The notes under the pieces: model-generated
What the model saw: only the letters and a program-made list of their open reading frames with translations
What the model was told of the DNA's origin: nothing
Database searches by the model: none
In this document: positions 1 to 11,031 of the stretch, piece after piece
Position numbering within the stretch: position 1 is the stretch's first letter
Layout: each line of letters starts with the position of its first letter
Position numbers and translations under genes: made by a program
Source of the DNA: Armillaria gallica
Lineage: Eukaryota; Basidiomycota; Agaricomycetes; Agaricales; Physalacriaceae
DNA length: 64,000 nt
Reading direction: 5' to 3'
Assembly (NCBI GenBank): GCA_037576215.1
Contig: JBANDB010000014.1
Span: forward strand, 186,001-250,000

Positions 1-1
1 T

Positions 2-541
2 GCTTTCAAAATCATTACTCACGTCCGCCGGCCCGTTCCTATGAGGGTTGATACGATTGGACCCTGGCTGGACGCGCTCACTTTCCTCGCTTGGCTGGCC
101 TCCTTGACCAATGCATCGCTTGTATATCTATTTTGTCCCAGGTCACAGGTCCATTGCAATACCACACCTTCTTCAATCGACAAGGTCAGCCAGCTCTTCT
201 CGGCTGCTGGTGTTGCAGGGATCGAGGGGCAGGCCGCGACGATGGATCTACTGAAAACTGCGTTATTGATCGCATTTGCTGCCTCCCACGGATATATGCT
301 CCTGCGTGTCATCGTTCGACACGTTGTTGAGAGAATAGTATGGAAAACCAGCGAGGAGGTGAAAGAGCGGGAGCGGGAGGAAAGGGAAATCAAGGAGTCC
401 TTTTTGCGGGGTACAGCCGAAAAGGGGGAAGACGATGTGGCAGAGGTGAAGAGTGCTGATGCTGATGCTGATGCTGATGAGGTGTTTTGGGATCATGATG
501 AAGGGCTGCAGGAGATTCAGAGAATATCGAAAGAGGCATGA
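2..541 (+). CDS. Anoctamin-like (TMEM16/DUF590) membrane protein, 3' end only
   Basis: This is the C-terminal 179 residues of a gene that starts outside the window; the frame is open to base 2. It begins AFKIITHVRRPVP and continues with DTIGPWLDALTFLAWLASL, which matches the last transmembrane region of fungal anoctamins. In that family the proteins act as Ca-dependent lipid scramblases/channels or as ER-plasma membrane tethers. Two hydrophobic segments are visible, around residues 25-45 and 80-100. A charged tail rich in Glu/Arg follows, then an Ala-Asp repeat encoded by a GATGCT microsatellite at about 455-480. The stop is TGA at 539-541. The family call comes from motif recognition only, and the N-terminal part was not seen. 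It appears to be a conserved flanking gene outside the duplicated block. Confidence 0.7.
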   Translation, partial: AFKIITHVRRPVPMRVDTIGPWLDALTFLAWLASLTNASLVYLFCPRSQVHCNTTPSSIDKVSQLFSAAGVAGIEGQAATMDLLKTALLIAFAASHGYMLLRVIVRHVVERIVWKTSEEVKEREREEREIKESFLRGTAEKGEDDVAEVKSADADADADEVFWDHDEGLQEIQRISKEA

Positions 542-804
542 ACAAGATTGTAGTAATGTACACGTAGGATTTTTTCATGGTACACGTATATTCGACGTTG
601 CTTATCGCTTCTGTGGACTTCGATGATATATTGGAAGCAACACGAAGCAGTCGGACTCTGCGGGATGTTGAGGAGTACCCGGACGTGTAGTCCAAAAGGA
701 TGCATTGGATTATAGATGAGTATAAGTACATTGGATCAGTTACATAACAAGACGAGGTTTTAGTACATCACTGCGGCTTTCCATTTACATCCTACACGCG
801 CCAA

Positions 805-888
805 TCACATCACCACGTAGCAGTATGCTCGGCTCATTTTGATCTGTGCGGGCTCTCGACGCAAGCGATCAGCCTCTTGCTACTCCCT
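805..888 (-). pseudogene. Untranslated relic of the RBR copy 1 tail, including the former CaaX region
   Basis: Below the stop of RBR copy 1 the same frame runs on for 28 codons and aligns with the tails of copies 2 and 3. It is interrupted by one more stop (TAG at 882-880). The last codons read AYCYVVM and then TGA at 807-805. The corresponding ends in copies 2 and 3 are SWCMVM and WCCMVM, so the prenylatable Cys has become Tyr here. Frame preservation up to the ancestral stop indicates recent loss. Confidence 0.7.
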
Positions 889-3800
889 TCACTGCCACTC
901 AGCTTGTTGCCTCCTCCACTGGGCCGCTCGCTCCTCTCTCTGCCGCTCTTGCTCGTCTTCCCGCCTGCGTCGTTCTATAGCTTCCGCATGTTGAGCAGCA
1001 ATCCTTTCCTGGTCCCTTCTAATTTGATCACGCTGCTCTTGCGCTACCCGGGCAGCCTCTTCCCGCTTGCGTTGCTCCATAGCCTCTGCATGATAAAGAG
1101 CAATCCTATCTTGTTCAAATCTGTCTTGATCATACTGCCCTGGCGCTACCCTGGGAGCTTCCGGCTCGTCAGCATCAATGCCTCCATGCACGGTACTCAT
1201 GTGGTCGTAGATGTTGGCGGCGTCGAAGACTCCCATACAGCGCCAGCAAATATGAGCTCCGCATCTAGAAAGGCTATTCAGCTTCAAACAAATGGGAGGA
1301 TTGAATACGAACGGGCACGTCATATGATTGCATCCTTCCGCTTTCTCTAGGAGGCGTGAGCAGGTCGGGCATTGCTTGATATCACGTCGCTGCAAAAGCC
1401 ATATCTGGCTCATTCGTTCCTGCTCCGCGGGATTATTATGAATGCGAGCATATTCACAGCTCATTCTTTCATGTGAATCCTCACCACATGAAGAACATAT
1501 CTCGGAGAAGCAAGATGGACATCGTAAAACAGACGCCGCTTCCGACCTGCGGTATATCTGCATACAATCTGGTGTCTTGCAGTACCTGAACTCCTGCGGA
1601 CGTTTGTCAACATGTGTCGTGAAAACAGTTTCTAGGAGGTGATCAAAGGCAGTCGGTGGAAGGAATTTTTGAATGACAGGAATAGAGATGGGTGTTCCAC
1701 AGGTTGATTCGTTCCCCATACATACGAGCGGAAAACTCCCGGTTTTGGCGGCAGAGGTGAGGAAGTGTCGGATGCATCCTGTGCAGTAGACGTGCTCGCA
1801 TACCAATTGAAACGGTGTCGAGACTTCGTCGTAACATACAGGACACGTATGGGATCCGGGTGCGATGTTCACATTGATGGGCTTGAGGGACTCGGTGATA
1901 TGATTGTTAAGATGGAGTCGGACCTCCTCGCCTCCTCTAACCATGATCTCAGCAGAACGAATATCCAGTGTCACATTGTCTTCCCCGAAAACTTCTCTCA
2001 TTGCCGCAAGACCGATGCGGGCAAAATATCCGACCGAGGGACGTTGCAGCTTTACAGTGACTTCTAAAGACGCAAGCCGCTTCAGCTCTTCTATCACAAC
2101 TGTTTTGGCCTTTTCCACCGCCTTCGGCTCTCCGTAAAGCTTGAGCGTCCGCTTCCAATAATCCGAGCGTAAAAAAGCGCCCGCCTCAGTGATTTTTTGC
2201 ACTAGATGGGCCTGAGGATAAGTGAGATGGTCGTGCCAGCCGTCGATCTTTTCACCAGCAGCTAAATTTTCGACGCGGACCTTGAGTGCACCAAGCGCAG
2301 CCTTGATCGTGCCTGACACTTGGATACGGTAGTCCCCGCCGTTGAGCTCACGAATAATGATGTTACACGCTTTACGATCTTTGATGTTCCCTTGGAGCTC
2401 TTTCCAAAGGTCTCCTTGCGCCCGATACTGTCCGGATGGTATGATAATGGTGTAAAGCGCTTGAGGGGCGATTCGGAGCCAAAACATGGAGTTGCAGATA
2501 TAGCTGAAACGTCGGTCGAGGAGAGCGTCGTGGACTTTCTTTGTGTTATCCCACGTATTGAAGCGGGCACGAATTGAAAGAACCCCAGCTTCGTTATTGC
2601 CTCGGGAAATAACATCGAAAGACTCTATTTCGACACCCTCTATCCGATTGATATGCAGCTGTAGAGAGCGAATTGCTGAATCAACGTCAAAGCTAAGAGG
2701 TTTGAGAGGGCGAATTAAGTGGGACTGGGTGAAATCAGTCACAATGGCAGGGGGTACAACATCAGGCAGGTTGCTAATCTTGATGGTGTTTGGTCGGAAG
2801 CTGGGCACGACACGCCCGGGGGGGAGTTGGTTCATTTCCACCTTCACCCGCCGTCCGGCACATATACGACCGTTGAGTTCTGCCACTTTGGTGCGACAGA
2901 AAGGTATGTCGGGATATTCAACGACGTAACGGACGGACGGGGCGCGGCATGAGATCGTCAACGTGTTTTCATCCCTTGGTGTCAGGGCATCCATGGCACC
3001 AGGTGCATTAAACACCCCAACTTCAAACTCCAGTCTCTCGTCCCTGAATTCGAGGCCTTGGCCTTCAAGCCCAATGGCTAATGACTGTGCAACGTCGGCA
3101 TTCGTGACGATGTCCGCCTCTTGCTTCCCATTGCTCCCGGGCATCTCCTTGACAGATACGACGTGGAACTCGAACTTGTTAAGGCCCTGCTGAGTGAATA
3201 AGGCTGCGATCTCGTTTTCACGCGCGTTACGGGGGATATTCTTGACACGGATTCTGCACGATTCGAAACCTGTGATAGTGTTCTCGATGGCGAGGCCAGC
3301 GCTGAACGTGATAATAGAACCAGCGAGGACGACACGCTGTATAGTGACCTGAGCATCAGCTACACGGCGCTGCTGGTCAGCGCATCGTTGTTCCTCTTCT
3401 TGGCGACGTTGTTGTTCCTCTTGCCGGCATCGTTCTGCTTCTCTCCTCCGTCGGACCTCTTTCCGCCGTTGTCTTGCTTCCTCCTCTCTTTGACGCTGCT
3501 CTTCCTCCCTTTTGCGCTGTTCTTCTTTCTTTTTATGTTGCTCCTCCTCTAGGCGACGTCGTGCTTCTTCAACTCTCCTCCGTCGAGCCTCTTCCTGCCG
3601 TTGTCTTGTTTCCTCCTCCTCTCTTTGACGTTGCCTCTCTTCTCTCTGTTTTTGCGCTTCATCTAAGCGCTGCTTTGCATCTTCCCTCTGTCGACGCTCC
3701 TGTTCTTCTATACGGCACCTTTCTTCCTTCTCCCTTCTGGATTGTTCTTCTTCTCTTCGTCTTCGTGTCTCTTCTTCTCTCCATCTTCGCGCCTCTTCTA

Positions 3801-4786
3801 AGTATCGCTTTGCCTCATCCCTCCGTTGGCGCTCCGTTTCCTCCCAACGTCTGGCCTCCTCCTGTCGCTGACGCTCCTCTTCTTCCCTCTGTTCCTCAGC
3901 TTCGCGAGCCAATCTCGGGAGATCCATTGCAAACTCTTCCTCCAGCCTCCTTTCCAACTCCAGCTCCAGTTTGATTCTCTCAGTCTCCATACGCCGTCCT
4001 TCAGCTTCTTGAACCTGTACGTATGACTTAGCGATTGACTCTTCCTGCTGCCTCCGTTCCAACTCCAGCTCCAGTTTGATTCTCTCGATCTCCATACGCC
4101 GTCCTTCAGCTTCTTGAACCTGTACGTATGACTTAGCGATTGCGAGACCAACATAATTATTTACATACTTCAGGATCATGAGCATAGATGCATTTCTCCC
4201 CTTTGGCGCAATATCCACTCTTCCACGAATAGCATGGCAGTTCGCCTTTCTTTATACGATGAGAACTTGACGCTTGCTGTTCGCTTCTTTCCTTCCGCTG
4301 CCGCTCCAGGTAAGCTGAAGCGTCTGATGGTGAACTTTCCACCCCGTTGACCTTGATAATTGGATTAAGTACTTGATGTTGTGACCCACATCGGAAACAA
4401 TACGTACTAGCTCGGCATCCGAGTTGTGGGCAAAATTGCTCTGCTCTCCTTGGTCGCAGGTTCCTCTCTGCAACACAGAGCATATTATTGTGTCCTTGGT
4501 ATTGCAATCTTCTGGTGATTCCGGTGAGCTGAGATTAGATTGAACATCGATGTTGTGAATGACACGCTGATTAGAGCCATCGTTCCGTTTCTTCCCTTTG
4601 TTTTTACTATTATGAGCTGTGTGCGGCGTTCCCTGCCATGAAGACCTTTGTAAGTGAAAGGCGATGTGAAAGGATACCAGTGAAGCTTACAGAAGTTCCA
4701 CCAGAATGCTGGTATTTACAGCGAGCCCCGTGCTTGCATTTTCCTTTAAGAAAATTGCGGCATACCGTAGAGTTTGTGGTAGACAT
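889..4786 (-). CDS. CCCH-coiled coil-RRM-KH-RBR E3 ubiquitin ligase, copy 1 (C-terminally truncated)
   Basis: I model five exons: 4786-4691, 4632-4408, 4351-4169, 4119-1313 and 1264-889, giving about 1228 residues. The domain order is a CX7CX5CX3H zinc finger, a second finger whose third Cys is Ser, an intact third finger, and a Glu/Arg-rich coiled coil. These are followed by an RRM-like segment, KH-like segments, and a RING1-IBR-RING2 module with the catalytic-type Cys in GCNHMTC. RBR ligases pass ubiquitin from E2 through that Cys to a substrate; the CCCH/RRM/KH parts suggest RNA binding (inference). A 105-bp tandem duplication at 3935-4144 repeats the start of exon 4 together with its 3' splice site. 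The frame ends early at TGA 891-889. Compared with copies 2 and 3 it lacks the tail and the CaaX box. It is inverted relative to the other copies. Confidence 0.82.
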
Positions 4787-6095
4787 GAGGGCGCTAAAGC
4801 CATCTATTTTGAGGCACCCATATAGACGCACATGCTCAGATGTCCCCCGGCCGAAACCGCTGAGTCGACGGAGAGCACTAGACCTAGTAGGTGCCCCAGC
4901 ACAAATGACTCGCTACTTGCCAAAATTCCAGTCCCGTGCTTTGGGAAGATATATATCATGGTTGCAACGAAGAGCTTCGGTGCCCCCGCTTCTGACGACG
5001 CAACGGCAGGAAGGAAGTTTTCCTTCAAATGCCAAAAAGGGCTTCGGTCCTGACAACGGGCCGGGCGCCTTGTCATTTTGACGAACTTTAAAACTTTAAA
5101 ATTTGCTGCGATTAGCCGACTACGATGCTCGCCACACCGTGACAGACTGTTCCCATCCAAAGATCCGCTGGGCCTCTATCTTGTACAAAATAATCAATTT
5201 ATCAAAACATCCCTAGCAGACAACTATTTGTTCCTGGCTGCTGTCACCTAGACTCGAACCAGTATACGAGGCCGTGTAGTTCCTATTGAGGGGATGAAGG
5301 ACGGAATAACGACCTCAGGTGACAGGTAGGTTGGTATCGAGCCTAGCTGTCACCCAAAAGGGTGGTAAACGAAGCCAATTTAGATTCGAACTACTTATTA
5401 CTAGAGTCCTTTGCCGAGAAAGTGTTGTACGTCGAAACTTGAAGACATAGAACATAGTTTTGAGTATGATATGTGCGTATTCTGAAAGCGCCTTCACTGG
5501 AAGTCATGTAAAGTCCGCGATTTTCAAGTTGAGAAATTTGGAACACCTCTTTGCATCGAGTCCGACGCGGCCTACGTCTACGTACACGAAGTTCAAAGTT
5601 ATTGATGGACCTTGGTATTGATTTTCCGAACCGGGTCCATGGTAGTGTTCTGAAAAGTCCACATCAGAATAAAAATTCCTCCTCATACGTATCATTGATA
5701 GCGGATAAGATTCCAACATGTGATTTATTCATTTACCTGAGACATGGGACGATTAAGCGTCTCCTGCTGCACCTTGCGCGGTATATTCACGGTCGCGAGA
5801 CCGAGTTGGAGATACCTCGATACCTCAGAATTTCGATAGGCTGCAGAGAGCGCATACGACATCATAGTTAGATGTATCTCGGCAATGGACAGTGGTGAGA
5901 GGTGTTCTGAAAGTCGCTGGACGGGGGTGCTGGCGACGGGGAATGGAGGGCATCGTTTACAAAGACGCCAGAGGAACGAAAGTGAACAGAAGAGGCCAGT
6001 TGAATTTTAGGAAATATGATTAACAAGTACTACGAAGAGATATCTGATTGCTCTTCCTAAAATCATTTGCGAACTCGACAAGGCTTCTGCCCCCA
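4787..6095. other. Non-coding stretch between RBR copy 1 and the secreted-protein block
   Basis: I see no convincing gene. Around 5740-6060 the sequence matches, in reverse complement, the stretch at about 35000-35290. This is the outer end of the duplicated secreted-protein block plus the 3' end of dispersed repeat R. The part near 5500-5530 resembles the stretch at 25680-25730 downstream of gene B copy 2. Confidence 0.5.
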
Positions 6096-6413
6096 TTAAT
6101 TGGGGACGCAGATCAGGTTTCCACACGCGTTGTTCTCACAGACTAATAGAAACAATTAAGAACAGTACATGGATGAAAGAGACGATCACTTACAGCCTTG
6201 AGACTGCTGGAAGGCACAGGAATGTCCCACACCGTAGTTATTAGAACCGTTGCACGCATCGACTAGGACAGTCAAAGTGAGCAAAATCTCCGAGATGTAA
6301 TTATAATTCTTACCAGCGTTGTCTGCAATGAGTGCAGCAGCATTGACTTGTCCCGCGGATAAAAACACGGTCGTCAATGCGATCATGGCAATGGAGGCGA
6401 CTTCGAACATCAT
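6096..6413 (-). CDS. Small secreted cysteine-rich protein SSP1, copy 1
   Basis: Three short exons encode about 71 residues: an N-terminal signal peptide (MMFEVASIAMIALTT..., ending near GQVNA), a short linker, and a mature part with five cysteines. The mature part contains DACNGSNNYGVGHSC and ends in CGNLICVPN before TAA at 6098-6096. Both introns have GTAAG donors and TAG acceptors, and both interrupt codons after the first base, exactly as in SSP2, so the two are paralogues. The predicted location is extracellular. No known family was recognised; small secreted proteins of this kind are often effectors or antimicrobial peptides, but nothing here proves that. Another copy lies at 34649-34967. 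Confidence 0.72.
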
Positions 6414-7544
6414 TTTGGACAGAGGATGAGCAAGATTGTAGCGGTTCACTGTGAGCAGTAAAGTCTGTGTGGACGAGGTTGTTGGATAGAAAAAAGATCG
6501 CTTAAGCAAGGTTTTATAGGCAGACAACGCCAATTCCAGAACCATTCTTGCGTTCGTAAAACTTTCGTGAGTTTCAATAGGCGGAGCTCTGACAACGAAC
6601 AAACCTGTTCCAGAGAGGTTTCAAGGACAAACGTTGCTCACAGGACATGGCCAAATGGACATGACTTGTATGGGTTGCGATGAGACGAGTAAATGCCACA
6701 TCCTAGACTCCCAAAGAAGCCAACATAATTCAATGTCGGAGTCATAGCAATGCGCAAGGCCTGATCTCTTATTGTCCATTTGGAATTTTAGACAGATGCT
6801 AGTCAACAATCTGCTCGGAGAAATCAGCGCTGGAAGGACTAGCTGCATCGAAGCGGACAGCACTTGAAGATGTTAAGCGGTTGCGACCTTGCGACGCACA
6901 GGTTACGGTCGGACACCGGAAGCTATTTTTGATGATACTTACCAGCTGCCCGTTATAGCAACTTTAGTTACTTCGAAAGGATTGATGGCGTGGCTTTCTG
7001 CAGCAGCAAACGTGTTGATTCCAATATTACCTAGCTTCAATGAACAGTGACTGACGAAACCACGATAAAAATCAGTCCTGCTTTGGGTTGGAATTTAAAC
7101 TTTTCTCGAAGTCCGTAGTCACCTGCTACGGCATTCCTGGCCATCGTTCCGTAATTCCTGAAACAAGATGTCAAAAGCTGGTTCTGGGACTCCAACATGC
7201 CTGGCCCATTTCGATGTACTCGATAAATGGTGCCCACATACTCTCTGATAGTTTCAACAAATTCATTTCGAAAGTCTGTGCACCATGCGATCAGTGCGGC
7301 GCCACTAAAATCTGATATTGAGACTAATCGTAACTTACCATCGGGCCAGGGAACTGAGGTGTTTCGGGGTGTATGTCATTCTTGAAACATAGATGGAAAG
7401 ACTCCGGTCTTTCGTATTGGGACTTGTAAAGCATCGGCTGCATAACTCGCCTATAAAAGCCAGTCAATTTCGAGCATACCATCCAACAACCATACTCACA
7501 TAGTTATAACCACCGCCGAGCATACCATCCATCCACATACAAAG
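6414..7544. promoter_or_regulatory. Shared upstream region of divergent SSP1 and SSP2, copy 1
   Basis: This is 1.1 kb between the starts of two divergently oriented secreted-protein genes. It is duplicated in inverted orientation at 33512-34648 with high similarity and without a conserved reading frame. TATA-like elements lie shortly upstream of both starts (TTATAGGC near 6514 on the minus side, CTATAAAAGCC near 7450 on the plus side). Confidence 0.45.
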
Positions 7545-7855
7545 ATGATGTTCCAAATCAAGTTGACCGCTATGGCATTGGCCGCCGTGTTCCTCTTCGC
7601 AGGACAGGCAAATGCTATCGCAGCTAACCCTGGTATCCATCGAACTCCTTCGTGACTATGACCTTCTTCGCTGACCATGCTGTTCTCAGTCGACGCGTGC
7701 AACGGTTCGAACCATTACTCGGTCGGACACTCTTGTGCATTCCAGGAGTCTCAAGGCAGTAAGTGTCCGCTTCGAATACGTACATTCTGAAGCTAATGGT
7801 TTTCTCAGCCTGCCAAAACAACAATTGCGGCGTGCTCGTTTGTGTCCCCAACTGA
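7545..7855 (+). CDS. Small secreted cysteine-rich protein SSP2, copy 1
   Basis: Three exons encode about 67 residues. A signal peptide runs from MMFQIKLTAMALAAV to about GQANA. The mature peptide has five cysteines, contains VDACNGSNHYSVGHSCAF, and ends CGVLVCVPN with TGA at 7853-7855. Introns follow AANP (donor GTATCC) and ESQG (donor GTAAGT), both in phase 1, matching SSP1. The start is one of two adjacent ATGs; the first is used here. It is divergent from SSP1. The inverted copy at 33511-33201 differs by few residues (ESQG to DSQG, NNNC to NNSC), so both are probably functional. No family was recognised. Confidence 0.72.
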
Positions 7856-8564
7856 CGAGGCAATGTCACTGAACATGACTAAGAGCTGAATAGTCTGTAC
7901 CATAGCTTGTTTGCGTAGTTGTCGCCAATTCCATGCATTTTCTTCAGGTTGCTTCAAAACTGTCGTGACACCGGATTTTAGATGACAGCGCTGCGCTTTT
8001 TCTAAGCTGATGGTGGCAGTTGAAGACAATAAGGCCATAAGGATTACTATGAAGCGGGTAAGGAGCTGTGAGTTACGCAGGAAGATACTCATTAGCATCG
8101 AGTCCTTATACAAGTAGACGCTTACTGAGGGTCACTGGACGTGTTGGGTGCCCGGTGAACGGAAGCGGCGATCATAAACCTGGAATATACGGGCCGGACC
8201 GTATTGCCGAAAGTGAGTTGTGCGGCACATAAGGTAGTGACTATTAAGCAGATGTTCATCTTTGGTTCATCTCTCTGACAATGACGCTTATTCTTAGTTG
8301 TCACTGGAGTCCTTGTTGACTGGTATATTCGTGTTTGAAACCCGTGTCATGCAATTGAAGACACAAGTTCATTGCAAGTCTACTGTACTATACTTGTGTT
8401 GGTGAACTCACACTTTTCGTTAGAGTCGGACGCGTCTTACGCCGTGATGCTTAGAGTTGTCGTTGAACCTGGGCAGTGGTCACTGTGCTATTCGTCTCGC
8501 ACTCTATAAGAACTCCCGGAAAGATCACTGGCAGTGCATAAGATTCTAATACATGTAATGACAT
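7856..8564. other. Non-coding stretch between SSP2 and gene B copy 1
   Basis: Part of the duplicated block; the inverted counterpart is at about 32800-33200. A minus-strand frame at 8113-7805 begins with a hydrophobic N-terminus after MSIFLRN. The duplicate at 32941 carries an 8-bp insertion that breaks this frame, so I do not call a gene. The rest, 8300-8560, contains no recognised feature. Confidence 0.4.
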
Positions 8565-9757
8565 TCAATGATATACGGACGAAAGGAGTGCAAACCTCAA
8601 CGATCCCAGATCAAGGCGGTCAGAAAATTCAATCAAGCTGCTCCTATCGTCAGATGAGACATTGACGTTGAAGGCCCGTTCAATTCTCTCAAAATCAAGA
8701 TGCTGGAACAGTTTTCCGAGGCGGAGAACGGGACTTAGATCATTGATCTGGGAACGAGACAAACTGTGACTATCCGGAAATCCAGGGAGTACATCCGGCG
8801 TGAATGGAGAGACATCGTACGGTCCAGGGTGCTTAAAGGTAGAGGGTAGTACCACAGGTGATCCTGATCCAAAAGGGACTACGATTGGAGGTCCATCGTC
8901 ACGAGACGCAACGAGGACTGCGAAAGGGTCAGAGGCATCGTCGGTATTGGGCCTGATGGCTATGGCTACGACAAGATCTGCCTTGTGCTTGGTGCCCGAT
9001 CGGCTCCATACGTCTACCTCCTCGAGTAGCGCAGGCCAAGATTCGTTTCGGTAGGCGACCTCAATGATGATGCCAGGCAGGGATGCCGAGTCCGAAGCAA
9101 AAGCAGAAGACGTTTCCGATCCCGAGACTTGAGTTGGCCGATATAAAGACAAAGTAGGAGATATGGTGATTGAACCATCTGGTTCCTTCATCATCTTATG
9201 ATGACCTTTGCCTGGATGAATGATGCTGTGAAGGGGAGATACACCCTAAGAAAGATGGAATAAGTAAGCGACTGAAAGCCGATTTATGGAGTAACGCGCA
9301 CCGTCGAGATGATGGACTCAAAGACGTCCACTGTCTCCTTTATATCACCAAAGTACTTTGCCATAACATCAACGAACCTTCGTCTCAGGATACTCAAGAT
9401 CATCACCATGAGCCTGCCAGCCATGGACTGGTGAACACGAGAGGGGTCCCCGTATATGTGCACATATCCCGTCGCAAGGTCATAAGAAATGGGGTATCTG
9501 CCTTTACGTCTGTCGCTCCAAGCTTCGAACACAGACTGTCGGATGGGCTGGGGAACCTTCCAGGGGCCTTCTCCTTCGACATCTTGATAGCGCTCGATAG
9601 TCTGCTGAAATGCAGACGAGAATTCCTTGGGATCGTCGCTTATATCTGGTTCAAGAGTCGAAATTTCCCATAGACCTGAGTCGAAATCGCCCTGTATATC
9701 CATTGGCAATCCTTCGACCTCGGCATTAACTCCTATCTTTTGTTCTTCGACGTACAT
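8565..9757 (-). CDS. Gene B copy 1: Uma2-like / PD-(D/E)XK-fold protein
   Basis: Two exons (about 9757-9302 and 9245-8565) separated by a 56-nt intron encode about 378 residues. The start is the ATG at 9757 (MYVEEQ). The middle (YDLATGYVHIYGDPSRVHQ) and the later part (PDGSITIS..., then LPGIIIEVAYRNESW and VVAIAI) follow the strand-helix-strand order of the bacterial Uma2 / PD-(D/E)XK nuclease fold. A PD pair and a Glu sit in plausible positions, but the usual ExK lysine is not present. Nuclease activity is therefore uncertain and the protein may be an inactive relative. It is divergent from gene A with 197 bp between starts. Copies are at 24317-25518 and 44522-45716. Confidence 0.62.
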
Positions 9758-9954
9758 CTCTTGGTATTTGTCCAACAAAGATAATCAAACAGAGGTAGAG
9801 GAGGGTGGTCTAGAGACTAGGAATGAGTCGGTGAATGAGGGAATAACGTCGAACGAGGTGGGGAAGGTGGTGGAGCAGAACAGAGATGTTTCTGACTATT
9901 TGAGGCCACATCAATTTTCGGCCCCGAATATCCGCCTCTTTGCTTTCGACCGTC
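9758..9954. promoter_or_regulatory. Bidirectional promoter between gene B and gene A, copy 1
   Basis: A short gap separates two divergent starts. The core is conserved in all three cassettes, including the purine-rich run GGTGGGGAAGGTGGTGGAGC and the nearby GGGAATAACGTCGAACG. Such conservation suggests coordinated expression of genes A and B (inference). Confidence 0.5.
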
Positions 9955-11031
9955 ATGGCTCCCTATCGTCCTGCACTCTCGACTGCCCGTAAAACTCACT
10001 ACAAGATCCCGTACTCGCGTAGGTCATTTGTTATCTTACTTTACACTACCTGATTGGACGCTTCTCTTCCAGCCATCAGGCCCTACAAACGCTCGCCACT
10101 GCAGTACAACCGCAACAGGTCTGGTCCTCGACGAAGTATCCCACCAGAATCTCATTCTCGTCGAGTCTCGAATAACTGGAACCAACGACCACCTCTTCTT
10201 GATCCTATCTATGAGAGCCCTCTTACCCGGAGGAGACAAGAGGTATCGTTCGACTTTGAAGACTCTTTTCGCGTGCCAGTTGAAAGGGAGGAAGACGACG
10301 ACGATCGCTTGTTATTTCCCTGGGAGGACGAACAGACGCTCATAGCTGAGCTCTCGCACGATGGGTGAGGATTGGCGCGCATATATCCAGGTTTCCCGTT
10401 CTCAAACCCCTTAAGCCGTGTCGAACTAGACGACGACGAAAACACTCTGAAGCTCATCGACTCACTGGAACACTCTTTTACGCGCCACTCCAATATTCTC
10501 GTTGACGACATCGCGCAGACCCTTGTTCCTGCTGTCAGACGCGTCAAAGAAGCTCACCACGTTCTCAACACTCGTGTCGACGACGACTTCGGGAAGGGAC
10601 TCTGGGAGTTCCATGAGGCATGCAAGAAGATGGAGCTCGCGACGTTGAGGGATGCGGAGGAGGTAAATGAAGAGTATCAGGCTGCGCAGGTGAGTGTGGG
10701 TTTCCATGTTTCCATTGTCTGGCTTTCATGTTTTCCTACTAGATGCGTATTGCGAATATTATGGGTAAGCTTGAGGATGCGTATGCTCGAAGGGACCAGC
10801 TCTGGGTAGATTTTGAAGTTAAACTCAATAGCCTTGGTACCGCTCTCCGTCTTTTCGGGTGTACCCCTCACTAATGCGGTTACAGTGGACCCGACGATTG
10901 AGATTCTCAAAGACCTTCCTGCTAGAATGGAACGTGCTATATCTGAGGTCGATAAACAGAGCAAGAAATTGAACAAGGATGATGTCGGACCAGAGCAGAC
11001 GCTAAAGGACCTCTTGACGAAACTGAATTGA
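9955..11031 (+). CDS. Gene A copy 1: helical protein of unknown function
   Basis: Five exons give about 298 residues. Exon 1 encodes MAPYRPALSTARKTHYK; a basic, low-complexity segment with an RREE/DDDD-type acidic stretch follows. From RVELDDDENTLKLIDSLE to the end the protein is predicted to be almost entirely alpha-helical, with heptad-like spacing. The last exon begins LDPTIEILKDLPARM and ends LLTKLN with TGA at 11029-11031. Introns use GTAGGT, GTGAGG, GTGAGT and GTACCC donors. No known family is recognised. Copy 2 keeps the same exon plan, copy 3 is broken. Sharing a promoter with gene B in three cassettes suggests a joint role. Confidence 0.6.

Noticed and set aside
877..1350. Plus-strand frame of 157 codons opposite the end of RBR copy 1
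   Set aside because: It is the antisense of the repeat tail and RING2 coding sequence and has no features of its own.
7805..8113. Possible additional secreted peptide gene on the minus strand
   Set aside because: A hydrophobic N-terminus is present, but the duplicate at 32.9 kb has an 8-bp insertion breaking the frame and there is no conserved cysteine pattern.
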